Assembly (NCBI GenBank): GCA_963925675.1
Contig: CAWUSW010000020.1
Location: 1 to 8,312, forward strand
Length of the DNA: 8,312 nt
Direction: 5' to 3'
From: Eutrophocola sp963925675
Lineage (GTDB): Bacteria > Pseudomonadota > Gammaproteobacteria > Pseudomonadales > Pseudohongiellaceae
A model generated the notes under the pieces. That model was not told the DNA's origin. It saw only the letters and a program-made list of their open reading frames with translations, and did no database searches. Every line of letters starts with the position of its first letter. The stretch's first letter is position 1. Below, in pieces: positions 1 through 6,098 of the stretch. The position numbers were made by a program, and so were the translations under genes.

Positions 1-87
1 CTTATTTTGTTACTTGGAATCGCTGTTGGCGGAATTATTATCGTTATGCTCTCTGCAGTATTCAGCATGAATACCGTAGATTTTTAA
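1..87 (+). CDS. gspF: C-terminal end of T2SS inner-membrane platform protein GspF (partial)
   Basis: Only the last 28 codons and the TAA stop are in the window. The visible peptide is a strongly hydrophobic helix rich in Leu, Ile, Val and Gly, followed by a short tail ending SMNTVDF. GspF/PilC family proteins end in a transmembrane helix followed by a short polar tail of this type, and the gene lies 13 bases upstream of gspD in a T2SS cluster. In T2SS, GspF is the polytopic inner-membrane protein that couples the GspE ATPase to pseudopilus assembly. The assignment rests on the terminal helix plus context; another membrane protein such as GspN or GspC is less likely but not excluded by so short a piece. 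Confidence 0.72.
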   Translation, partial: LILLLGIAVGGIIIVMLSAVFSMNTVDF

Positions 88-90
88 ACC

Positions 91-94
91 GGAG
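91..94 (+). promoter_or_regulatory. Ribosome binding site of gspD (GGAG)
   Basis: GGAG lies six bases before the GTG at 101. It supports the GTG as the start of gspD even though no ATG is available upstream of the signal peptide. The alternative in-frame TTG at 137 would leave a shorter basic n-region and has no comparable site. Confidence 0.7.
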
Positions 95-100
95 TTTAGT

Positions 101-2245
101 GTGAATTACAAAGGGTGTTTTATTAAGATTTACTCATTGAAAAGAGTGGCTACCTGCCTGTTGTTGACAGCCTTGTTGTCTTCATGTGCGTCTATGCAAC
201 AAAGATCGGGCTCTGGGAATTCATCCAGTACTAGCGATAGACAGACTGTCCAAGAGCAAAATGCCGCGGCAAGTTCCCAGAGCTCAATAGCGGGAGCAGT
301 GTCAACCAGCGCTCAGCTGGAAGAAAAAGACCCCGGTATAAACAGGGCAGGAAGGATAATTCAGTTGGGTATGTTTACAGAAGACCGCCCACAAGTTGAA
401 GTGCCTGAAGGCACAACTGTTGAGCTGAATTTTGAGCAGGAAGATCTTCGCCTGGTATTTGAACAACTGGGTGACCAGTTACAGATCAATATGGTGATTG
501 ACCCAACCATTGATAATAAAGTCAGTTTGCGCTCTTCACCTGCTAATCCATTGCAATATGAAGACTTATGGCCGCTTATGCGCATGCTGGCCAGAAATGC
601 AGGGGTAACCATTGAGCAAGCCGGAAATATTTACCGGTTCATGAAAAATACTTCGAATATTCCTGTTGAAATTGTAATGCCTTCCTGGCTGAGTGATGCT
701 AACTCTTCTGAAGTATTGCAAGTGACCCCATTAACGTATATCTCTGTGGAAACAGCACTGGCCTTATTAAGTCCGCTGATACAACCTGATGGAACTATTA
801 TTCGTTTAGGCCAGGCTAACCTGGTTGGTATAAGTGGCTCTCCTCAACAGTTGCAACGGGTCAATGCCTTGCTTGATGTTATAGATGACGACCCATTCCA
901 GAACCAAGGCATTCAACTATATGAATTATTTAATTCCCAGGCGGCAGAAGTTGCCCAGGAATTAACCAATATTCTCGGCTTGATAGATGGGGAGCAATCT
1001 TCTTACCAGGTGCTGGGTCTGGAACGTATTAATGCAGTGCTTGTTTTATCGCCGGCTAAGCGGGGCTTTGATGAAGTGACGCGCTGGATCAGTATTCTTG
1101 ATGCTGAAAGTCAGGAGCAGGTAGAGCAACTGTTTTTCTACAAGGTAAAAAACCTCAGCGCTACAAGCCTGGCGCAAACACTGACCAGTGTATTTGAGCA
1201 AAATGAAGACAACCGACCGGTTGCCAGTAGTGAAACAGAAAGTGCTGCAAGCGATGCAGAAGGCGAAGCAAGTACAGAAGTTATTGTTGAAGAATCTGCA
1301 CCTGAAGGTGTTGTCTCAGCCAATCTTTCTGTGACCATTGTTGCTGATGAAGATACCAACAGCCTGTTGGTCCGCAGTACGCCAAGAGATTACAGACAAT
1401 TATTAACTACTATCAATAATCTGGACACTGTACCCGCCCAGGTTTTAATAAATGCTGTGATAGGTCAAGTCACCTTAACAGACAGTAATGAGTTTGGTGT
1501 TGATTGGGTGAGTATTTCCAATAATGTGAATACTGGCGTGATTAGTTCAAGAGTATTGCCATCAGGCTTGCTGTTAACTGATGGCTCAGGCCTTGGTGCA
1601 CAGGGCTCTGGACTAATCATGAGCAGAACATTTAGCGATGGTAGCTCCATAATTGATGCCACCTTGAATGCTATTGCTCAGGATAATGAAGTCAGATTAC
1701 TGGCTCGACCAACAATTCTTGCCACTAATAATCAGGAAGGTGAAATTAAAGTGGGACAGGCTGTACCTATTGATCAGGGCACAACGGTTTCAGGTAATGG
1801 GGTGACAACATCAAATATTGCCTACCGTGATGTGGGTATTGTGATGACCATTACACCGCATATAAATGACGATGGATTTATTAATCTTGAGATTTTCCAA
1901 AGTCTTTCTTCTATAGAAGATGGCAGTGGCGTTGCAGGTAATCCGGTATTTTCCAATCAGGAAATTACCACCACTGCAGTGGTGTCAGATCAATCTACGA
2001 TTACCCTGGGCGGTTTAATCCAGGAAGATGATTCTGATCAAAACTCTGGCGTACCTGGATTACAGAAAATTCCTGTTTTGGGAGCCCTGTTTTCATACCA
2101 GCAATTAAGGACAGTGAGAAGGGAGTTGTTTGTCATTCTCAGACCCCAGATAATTAATGGGGATGAGCGAGATGCTGAAGTAATGCAGGATCTCAGAGAC
2201 AGTTTTCACAATGTTGCTGAACTTTTTGAAGAAGCAGGGCTTTAA
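101..2245 (+). CDS. gspD: Type II secretion outer-membrane secretin GspD, predicted lipoprotein
   Basis: This 714-residue protein forms the multimeric outer-membrane channel through which folded proteins leave the periplasm. The N-terminus is a lipoprotein signal: basic residues K14 R15, a hydrophobic stretch, then the lipobox L26-S-S-C29 with Ala at +2, which favours outer-membrane sorting. A Ser/Gln-rich linker (about 30-95) follows. Domains in order are N0 (about 100-175), N1 (about 205-267), N2 (about 270-340), N3 (about 345-445) and the secretin core (about 448-690). Core hallmarks are VLINAVIGQV near 448, VRLLARPTILATNN from 531, VGIVMTITPHI from 578, and RRELFVILRPQII close to the end. 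N3 carries an acidic, Ser/Ala/Glu-rich loop (about 368-405). Only some 30 residues follow the core, so there is no long pilotin-binding S-domain. Start is GTG behind GGAG. It lies 13 bases after gspF, an unusual place for the secretin gene. Family assignment is firm; lipidation is a prediction. Confidence 0.96.
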   Translation: MNYKGCFIKIYSLKRVATCLLLTALLSSCASMQQRSGSGNSSSTSDRQTVQEQNAAASSQSSIAGAVSTSAQLEEKDPGINRAGRIIQLGMFTEDRPQVEVPEGTTVELNFEQEDLRLVFEQLGDQLQINMVIDPTIDNKVSLRSSPANPLQYEDLWPLMRMLARNAGVTIEQAGNIYRFMKNTSNIPVEIVMPSWLSDANSSEVLQVTPLTYISVETALALLSPLIQPDGTIIRLGQANLVGISGSPQQLQRVNALLDVIDDDPFQNQGIQLYELFNSQAAEVAQELTNILGLIDGEQSSYQVLGLERINAVLVLSPAKRGFDEVTRWISILDAESQEQVEQLFFYKVKNLSATSLAQTLTSVFEQNEDNRPVASSETESAASDAEGEASTEVIVEESAPEGVVSANLSVTIVADEDTNSLLVRSTPRDYRQLLTTINNLDTVPAQVLINAVIGQVTLTDSNEFGVDWVSISNNVNTGVISSRVLPSGLLLTDGSGLGAQGSGLIMSRTFSDGSSIIDATLNAIAQDNEVRLLARPTILATNNQEGEIKVGQAVPIDQGTTVSGNGVTTSNIAYRDVGIVMTITPHINDDGFINLEIFQSLSSIEDGSGVAGNPVFSNQEITTTAVVSDQSTITLGGLIQEDDSDQNSGVPGLQKIPVLGALFSYQQLRTVRRELFVILRPQIINGDERDAEVMQDLRDSFHNVAELFEEAGL

Positions 2246-2251
2246 GCATGC

Positions 2252-2255
2252 GGAG
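2252..2255 (+). promoter_or_regulatory. Ribosome binding site that favours the gspG start at 2263
   Basis: GGAG with a seven-base spacer precedes the ATG at 2263. The in-frame ATG at 2248 has only a weaker AGGG upstream and would give a leader five residues longer, so 2263 is preferred. Confidence 0.6.
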
Positions 2256-2262
2256 CAAATTA

Positions 2263-2655
2263 ATGAACAAGCGAAGTGGTTTTACTTTAATTGAATTACT
2301 GGTGGTGATGGCTATATTAGGGATGTTGGCGGCGCTGGTAGGCCCGGCGCTGTTTGGCAACCTGAGTAAGGGACAGCGTACTACGGCTGCATCACAAATC
2401 AGTAACCTGGAATCAGCCCTGGATACCTATCGCCTCGATGTTGGTAGTTACCCTGACTCATTGAGAGGACTGGTGGAAAATGACAGTGGCAGTCAACGCT
2501 GGAATGGGCCCTATCTCAGAGATGACGAAGTACCATTGGATCCCTGGGACAATCCTTATCAATATGAACCCGGTGGACGAGATTTTTCCTTGATCTCCTA
2601 TGGTGCTGATGGCGTTCCAGGCGGCGAAGGTGATGACGCCGATATTGGCAGCTAA
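2263..2655 (+). CDS. gspG: Major pseudopilin GspG
   Basis: GspG is the main subunit of the periplasmic pseudopilus that drives substrates through the secretin. The start at 2263 gives a 130-residue precursor with the class III leader MNKRSG, cleaved before Phe by the prepilin peptidase, and a mature N-terminus FTLIELLVV with the conserved Glu at +5. The hydrophobic helix is followed by the GspG-specific block with YPDSL, NGPYL and DPWDNPYQY. The C-terminal segment GADGVPGGEGDDADIG matches the calcium-binding loop known from PulG-type pseudopilins. The protein stops soon after this loop, slightly shorter than usual (mature form about 124 residues). An alternative ATG at 2248 would lengthen the leader by five residues. 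It begins 17 bases after gspD, and the following gspH starts 25 bases beyond its stop. Assignment is very secure. Confidence 0.96.
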   Translation: MNKRSGFTLIELLVVMAILGMLAALVGPALFGNLSKGQRTTAASQISNLESALDTYRLDVGSYPDSLRGLVENDSGSQRWNGPYLRDDEVPLDPWDNPYQYEPGGRDFSLISYGADGVPGGEGDDADIGS

Positions 2656-2680
2656 AACCTTAAGCCAGCAGGCTCATACT

Positions 2681-3172
2681 ATGAAGCAGCATGGCTTCAC
2701 ATTGCTGGAATTACTTATAGTTCTGAGCATCATTGTGATTGCATCTGCTATTGTTATTCCCAATATTACGGGCACTGAAAGTAACTTGCTGACTGCACAG
2801 GTCAGGCAAACAGCTTCTGCCTTTAATTTTGCCCGACGCATCGCTATTGTTGAAGGCGCGCCACAAGTTGCCACGCTTTTTCAAATGGACATTGATGACC
2901 CGGATTATCCAAATATCAGGGGTGATTTGATGCGAAATTCCAATGTGCCGATCCTTGAAAACTTTACCTCAGAAATTTCCTATCAAGGAGATATCAATGA
3001 AGATCCAGAAATTCTCGAAATTATAGAAATTGTGTTCTACCCTCAGGGCGGCAGTACAGGTGGAATTCTTAATTTTAAAATGGGTGTATTAACAGCAAGA
3101 ATTCGTATTGATGCGATCACTGGCAGGATCAACACTTATTATCCGGGTGAAGAAATCGAGGAAGATTTTTAA
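2681..3172 (+). CDS. gspH: Minor pseudopilin GspH
   Basis: This 163-residue precursor has a prepilin leader MKQHG cleaved before Phe, then FTLLELLIVLSIIVIASAIV with Glu at +5, followed by a globular, mainly beta region ending in acidic residues. Position between gspG and gspI, size and the FTLLELLIVLSI N-terminus fit GspH, a minor pseudopilin that joins the shaft to the GspI-J-K tip. The ATG at 2681 places the leader at normal length; an in-frame ATG at 2600 would overlap gspG by more than 50 bases and bury the leader behind 27 extra residues, so it is not used. A modest AGG (2670-2672) lies eight bases upstream. The stop overlaps the gspI start by one base (TAATG). GspH proteins diverge strongly after the helix, so the assignment relies on the N-terminus and gene order. 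Confidence 0.9.
   Translation: MKQHGFTLLELLIVLSIIVIASAIVIPNITGTESNLLTAQVRQTASAFNFARRIAIVEGAPQVATLFQMDIDDPDYPNIRGDLMRNSNVPILENFTSEISYQGDINEDPEILEIIEIVFYPQGGSTGGILNFKMGVLTARIRIDAITGRINTYYPGEEIEEDF
3158..3163 (+). promoter_or_regulatory. Ribosome binding site of gspI (GAGGAA)
   Basis: GAGGAA lies inside the last codons of gspH, eight bases before the ATG at 3172. It supports that ATG as the gspI start and therefore the unusually long prepilin leader. Confidence 0.6.
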
Positions 3173-3588
3173 TGGAAGAAAGCCGGGTTCAATCCAGGAA
3201 CAGAGCTAATAGACTAAATAGTAATGAGAAAGGGTTTACATTACTTGAAGTCCTGGTGGCGATGACTATTACTGGCATGGCCCTGGGTGGTCTTTTTGGC
3301 GTAATTGCGGGTAATAAAAGATTAGCCTGGAGTTCAGAAGCCTCTTTAGTGGAAACCATGCAGGCGCGAAGTCTGGTTAATTTTTCTCAGCTCAATGATG
3401 AAATGGGAGAGGTCTATATTGATTTTGAAAATGAAAATTTGTCTATTGATTCCGGATATGAGCTGGAAGTTCCGGAAAGGAAAACCCAGGCAAGCTCTCT
3501 TGCGCTAAGGCAATATGAAGTTATTGATGAGTATGGTGAGTTAATAACGACAGGAACTTACTGGGTGGAATTGGAGTTGCCGGAATAG
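3172..3588 (+). CDS. gspI: Minor pseudopilin GspI
   Basis: A 138-residue precursor whose mature N-terminus FTLLEVLVAMTITGMA has Phe at +1 and Glu at +5, typical of GspI. GspI nucleates the pseudopilus tip by binding GspJ and GspK in the inner membrane and periplasm. The leader ends in EKG and is 21 residues long, much longer than the 5-8 residues usual for T2SS pseudopilins. It is rich in Arg and Asn and lacks any in-frame ATG, GTG or TTG closer to the cleavage site. A GAGGAA site at a good distance supports the start at 3172. The start shares one base with the gspH stop, suggesting coupled translation. The mature domain of about 117 residues is normal for the family. The gene order H-I-J-K strengthens the call. 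Confidence 0.9.
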   Translation: MEESRVQSRNRANRLNSNEKGFTLLEVLVAMTITGMALGGLFGVIAGNKRLAWSSEASLVETMQARSLVNFSQLNDEMGEVYIDFENENLSIDSGYELEVPERKTQASSLALRQYEVIDEYGELITTGTYWVELELPE

Positions 3589-3601
3589 CGGCGAAAATAC
3601 C

Positions 3602-4249
3602 ATGAAGCAAAAACAACAGTCAGGATTTACGCTACTCGAAATCATGATGTCCATGACATTGACGGCTATGTTGTTGGGAATGTTAAGTGCCGGATTATAT
3701 TCTGTAGTAAATGACTGGCAAAATGAAACCTCAGTCCTGGATGAAACCCTGGATAAATCCCTGGTCTTGCTACAGGTGGAAAGAGCGCTTTTTGCCGCCT
3801 TTCCGCATAGCTATATTAATCAGGACAGGCTCGCCCGCTTTGTTTATTTTGAGGGTGATGAAAATGAGCTGCGCTGGGTTTCGACTGTTTCTCCGCAACG
3901 GCGCAATGGCTTAACTGCCTGGCGCCTGGTTTCTGATATTCAAAATGGCGTTCAGCTTACTCTTACTCCTGCCTATAGCGACAATCCGGATAATCGTTTT
4001 GATGAGCTGGAGCCTACGACAATACTTCAAAATTACACAGCGGAATTTAGTTACCTGGTGCAAAGAAATGAGGATGAGAAGGAATGGCTTGACGAATGGA
4101 TAGGCGAAGAAATGCAAAGCTTGCCGATAGCTGTTTATATTATTTTTACACCAATAGATGATTCTCTGGATGAAGAAGTGTTAGAGGTACTGGCATCCAT
4201 TCGCACCTGGAAACATGAAGACATCCAGCCGAGCATATCGCCAATATGA
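3602..4249 (+). CDS. gspJ: Minor pseudopilin GspJ
   Basis: A 215-residue precursor with leader MKQKQQSG cut before Phe, then FTLLEIMMSMTLTAMLLGML with Glu at +5. The C-terminal half has signs of GspJ: the strand NYTAEFSYL near 144, an EWLDEW segment at 161-166, and LPIAVYIIFTP from 174, which correspond to the conserved 'W...W.....LP.aV...' region of the family. GspJ forms the pseudopilus tip with GspI and GspK. It starts 13 bases after gspI with only a weak ribosome binding site, and its stop overlaps the gspK start as ATGA, so gspK is probably translated by coupling. Length is in the normal range for GspJ (about 190-220). Confidence 0.92.
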   Translation: MKQKQQSGFTLLEIMMSMTLTAMLLGMLSAGLYSVVNDWQNETSVLDETLDKSLVLLQVERALFAAFPHSYINQDRLARFVYFEGDENELRWVSTVSPQRRNGLTAWRLVSDIQNGVQLTLTPAYSDNPDNRFDELEPTTILQNYTAEFSYLVQRNEDEKEWLDEWIGEEMQSLPIAVYIIFTPIDDSLDEEVLEVLASIRTWKHEDIQPSISPI

Positions 4250-5292
4250 TCAAAATCAATCAACAAGGATCAGTAATAGTTGTTACCTTATGGACAATTA
4301 TTCTGATGACAATTTTGATCACCGTAATTGCCGGGCAGATAAGGCTGTCATCAAGAGCAGCTTTTTATCATAAAGAAGAATTAAATGACTGGGCCAATGT
4401 GGTTTCAGCAATTAATCAGGCTGAAATGGAATTAATGCTGGAGCGTATGCCGCGCCCGCCTGAGACGATAGATGATTTAAACGACATTAACAAAAATCCC
4501 TTATTCAGATTCAATGGCCAGCAATTAGACATGAGTTATCCGCCTACTGAGGGTGTTAGCGTAAGAATTTATGATCATGCCGGGAAAATCAATATCAGGG
4601 AAATTGGTCGACCAAGGATGCGCGCCTTATTGGAAAAAAAGCTGGGCGAAGAAGCAGATGATCAGATTGATGAACTTATTGCCTCCTGGGGCGACTGGGT
4701 TGATCTCAATAATAATGCTGGGATAGATGGGGCGGAGGCAGAATATTATGAGGCCCTCGACAATCCCTATATTCCCAGAAACGGGAAGCTGGAAACGGTT
4801 GAAGAAATATTACATATAAAAGGTTTTGAAGAAGTATTTTCTGATGTGGAACTTGCTTCTGCCTTTACACTTTATACCGATGATGAGCTAGTTAATCTGA
4901 ATTTAGCGACAGTAGAGGCTATGCAGCTTTTGCCCGGTCTTGATGATGAGCTTATCGGTGAAATATTAGCCTTCAGGCAAAATAATGAGTTCAGAGGGAA
5001 TGGGGATGTTGCCCAGATCGTGCCAGCTGAAAATATGGCAGAACTCAGGCCCTGGCTTAACTCCCGCAGAACAAGTAATTTTTATACAATAATGGCTTAT
5101 AAAACATTGGTTTCTGAAGAATATCCATTTGATGACGATGAGCTTATTGAAGTTGATGTCACTTTAAGTGCATTTTCAGAGATTGTAGAGATCTCCTCAT
5201 TTACTGAAAAGCCCAAAATTTTGAAAATAAATCCTTACCAGAATATACCGGCACGCCCTGTAGTGAGAATAGAAGATGACTTTCTAGAGTGA
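4246..5292 (+). CDS. gspK: Minor pseudopilin GspK
   Basis: GspK is the largest pseudopilin and caps the pseudopilus. This 348-residue precursor has a short leader MIKINQQG followed by SVIVVTLWTIILMTILITVI. As in other GspK proteins there is no Glu at +5; the +1 residue is Ser rather than a typical hydrophobic residue. The alpha-helical insert domain is recognisable from the run SWGDWVDLNN (147-156), GAEAEYY (162-168) and NPYIPRNGKLETVEEILHIKGF just after it, and a helix-hairpin-helix-like block NLNLATVEAMQLLPGL begins at 217. The tail from about 285 to the end is acidic and not one I recognise in detail; the total is somewhat longer than the usual 300-330. Start overlaps gspJ (ATGA), and the stop overlaps the GTG of the ABC permease gene. 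Confidence 0.93.
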   Translation: MIKINQQGSVIVVTLWTIILMTILITVIAGQIRLSSRAAFYHKEELNDWANVVSAINQAEMELMLERMPRPPETIDDLNDINKNPLFRFNGQQLDMSYPPTEGVSVRIYDHAGKINIREIGRPRMRALLEKKLGEEADDQIDELIASWGDWVDLNNNAGIDGAEAEYYEALDNPYIPRNGKLETVEEILHIKGFEEVFSDVELASAFTLYTDDELVNLNLATVEAMQLLPGLDDELIGEILAFRQNNEFRGNGDVAQIVPAENMAELRPWLNSRRTSNFYTIMAYKTLVSEEYPFDDDELIEVDVTLSAFSEIVEISSFTEKPKILKINPYQNIPARPVVRIEDDFLE

Positions 5293-6098
5293 ATTTTATC
5301 CAGGCTTACATCCATAATATATTTAATGGCCTTTTCGTGCCGATTAAAACAGTTAATGAAAACAGCTCATTATTTTCAATTCTTGTTAAGCGAGATATCG
5401 TTAATAGAACATCGGGTACAGTTCTTGGAAAGTTATGGCCAGTTGTGCAGCCTGCTTTGCAAATCCTGGGATACTGGTTTCTTTTTGATATTGTGTTTTC
5501 GATGCGTGCGAGCAGGGGGCCGAATTATCTTGAATATTTACTTACCGGAATGATGCCATGGCTGTGTGTTTCAGAAATCCTTAATCGCTCAACGCTGATG
5601 TTTCGCGAATTTAGTCCCCTGTATAGAAGAAACCCTTTTCCACTGGAGATATTGCCTTTATTGGTAATGGCAATTCCCTGCATGGTCTATGCAGTTGTTT
5701 ACTTTATTCTTAATCTGTTTCTTGGCGGTCTTGATAAAGCATTTATTTCCTTGCTGGTTATGCCGATGCTAATGTTGTGGCTACTGCCTCTTTGTTTGCT
5801 GCTGCCTGTACTGGGATTGTTTATCAAGGATTTTACTCAGGCGATTCCCTTCTTGTTGATGATTACCATGTTTCTAACACCTATTCTGTATTTTCCTTCC
5901 ATGTTGCCTGAGGAGATACGTCAGATAATCTGGATTAATCCTTTTTCCGACTTGATGGCAGTCATTCATGGGCTGGTACAGGGCAGTGATTATTCCTGGC
6001 TCAATGTTGTAAGGCCATTTGTGATTTGGCTGTTGCTACTTGGGCCAGCATGGCTTGTATTCAAACGCAGCATTCCTCATATCAGGGAGGTGCTGTAA
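5289..6098 (+). CDS. wzm: Polysaccharide ABC exporter permease (Wzm / ABC-2 type)
   Basis: A 269-residue integral membrane protein with about six hydrophobic segments (about 55-75, 85-105, 120-145, 155-180, 185-205, 240-260). It matches the ABC-2 permeases that export O-antigen, capsule or teichoic acid. Visible family marks are LVKRDIVNRTSGTVLGKLWPVVQP (about 32-55), where a surface-parallel helix leads into the first membrane helix, and the C-terminal LTPILYFPSMLPE and NPFSDLMAVIHGL. It should pair with the ATPase encoded next to move an undecaprenyl-linked glycan across the inner membrane. The likely start is GTG at 5289 overlapping the gspK stop (GTGA); no in-frame ATG occurs before the first membrane helices and no strong ribosome binding site is present, so translation probably depends on coupling to gspK. 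A GTG at 5337 is a less likely alternative. The exact substrate cannot be told. Confidence 0.9.
   Translation: MNFIQAYIHNIFNGLFVPIKTVNENSSLFSILVKRDIVNRTSGTVLGKLWPVVQPALQILGYWFLFDIVFSMRASRGPNYLEYLLTGMMPWLCVSEILNRSTLMFREFSPLYRRNPFPLEILPLLVMAIPCMVYAVVYFILNLFLGGLDKAFISLLVMPMLMLWLLPLCLLLPVLGLFIKDFTQAIPFLLMITMFLTPILYFPSMLPEEIRQIIWINPFSDLMAVIHGLVQGSDYSWLNVVRPFVIWLLLLGPAWLVFKRSIPHIREVL
6085..6090 (+). promoter_or_regulatory. Strong ribosome binding site of wzt (GGGAGG)
   Basis: GGGAGG with a seven-base spacer precedes the ATG at 6098. It decides the start against an upstream in-frame ATG at 6026 that would overlap the permease gene by 73 bases. It is the strongest site in the window. Confidence 0.75.

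Noticed and set aside
361..612. Minus-strand open frame inside gspD
   Set aside because: It lies opposite conserved secretin N-domain sequence, its translation is Ser/Thr/Arg-rich with no recognisable motif, and it has no supporting ribosome binding site.
2600..2680. Longer N-terminus for gspH starting at ATG 2600
   Set aside because: It overlaps gspG by 56 bases and puts 27 residues ahead of a perfectly normal prepilin leader starting at 2681.
5326..5553. Plus-strand 75-codon open frame inside the permease gene
   Set aside because: It is in another frame of a gene with clear family motifs, with no recognisable domain; judged a shadow.
6026..6097. Longer N-terminus for wzt starting at ATG 6026
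   Set aside because: It overlaps the end of the permease gene by 73 bases; the ATG at 6098 has a strong GGGAGG site and fits the family's normal N-terminus.
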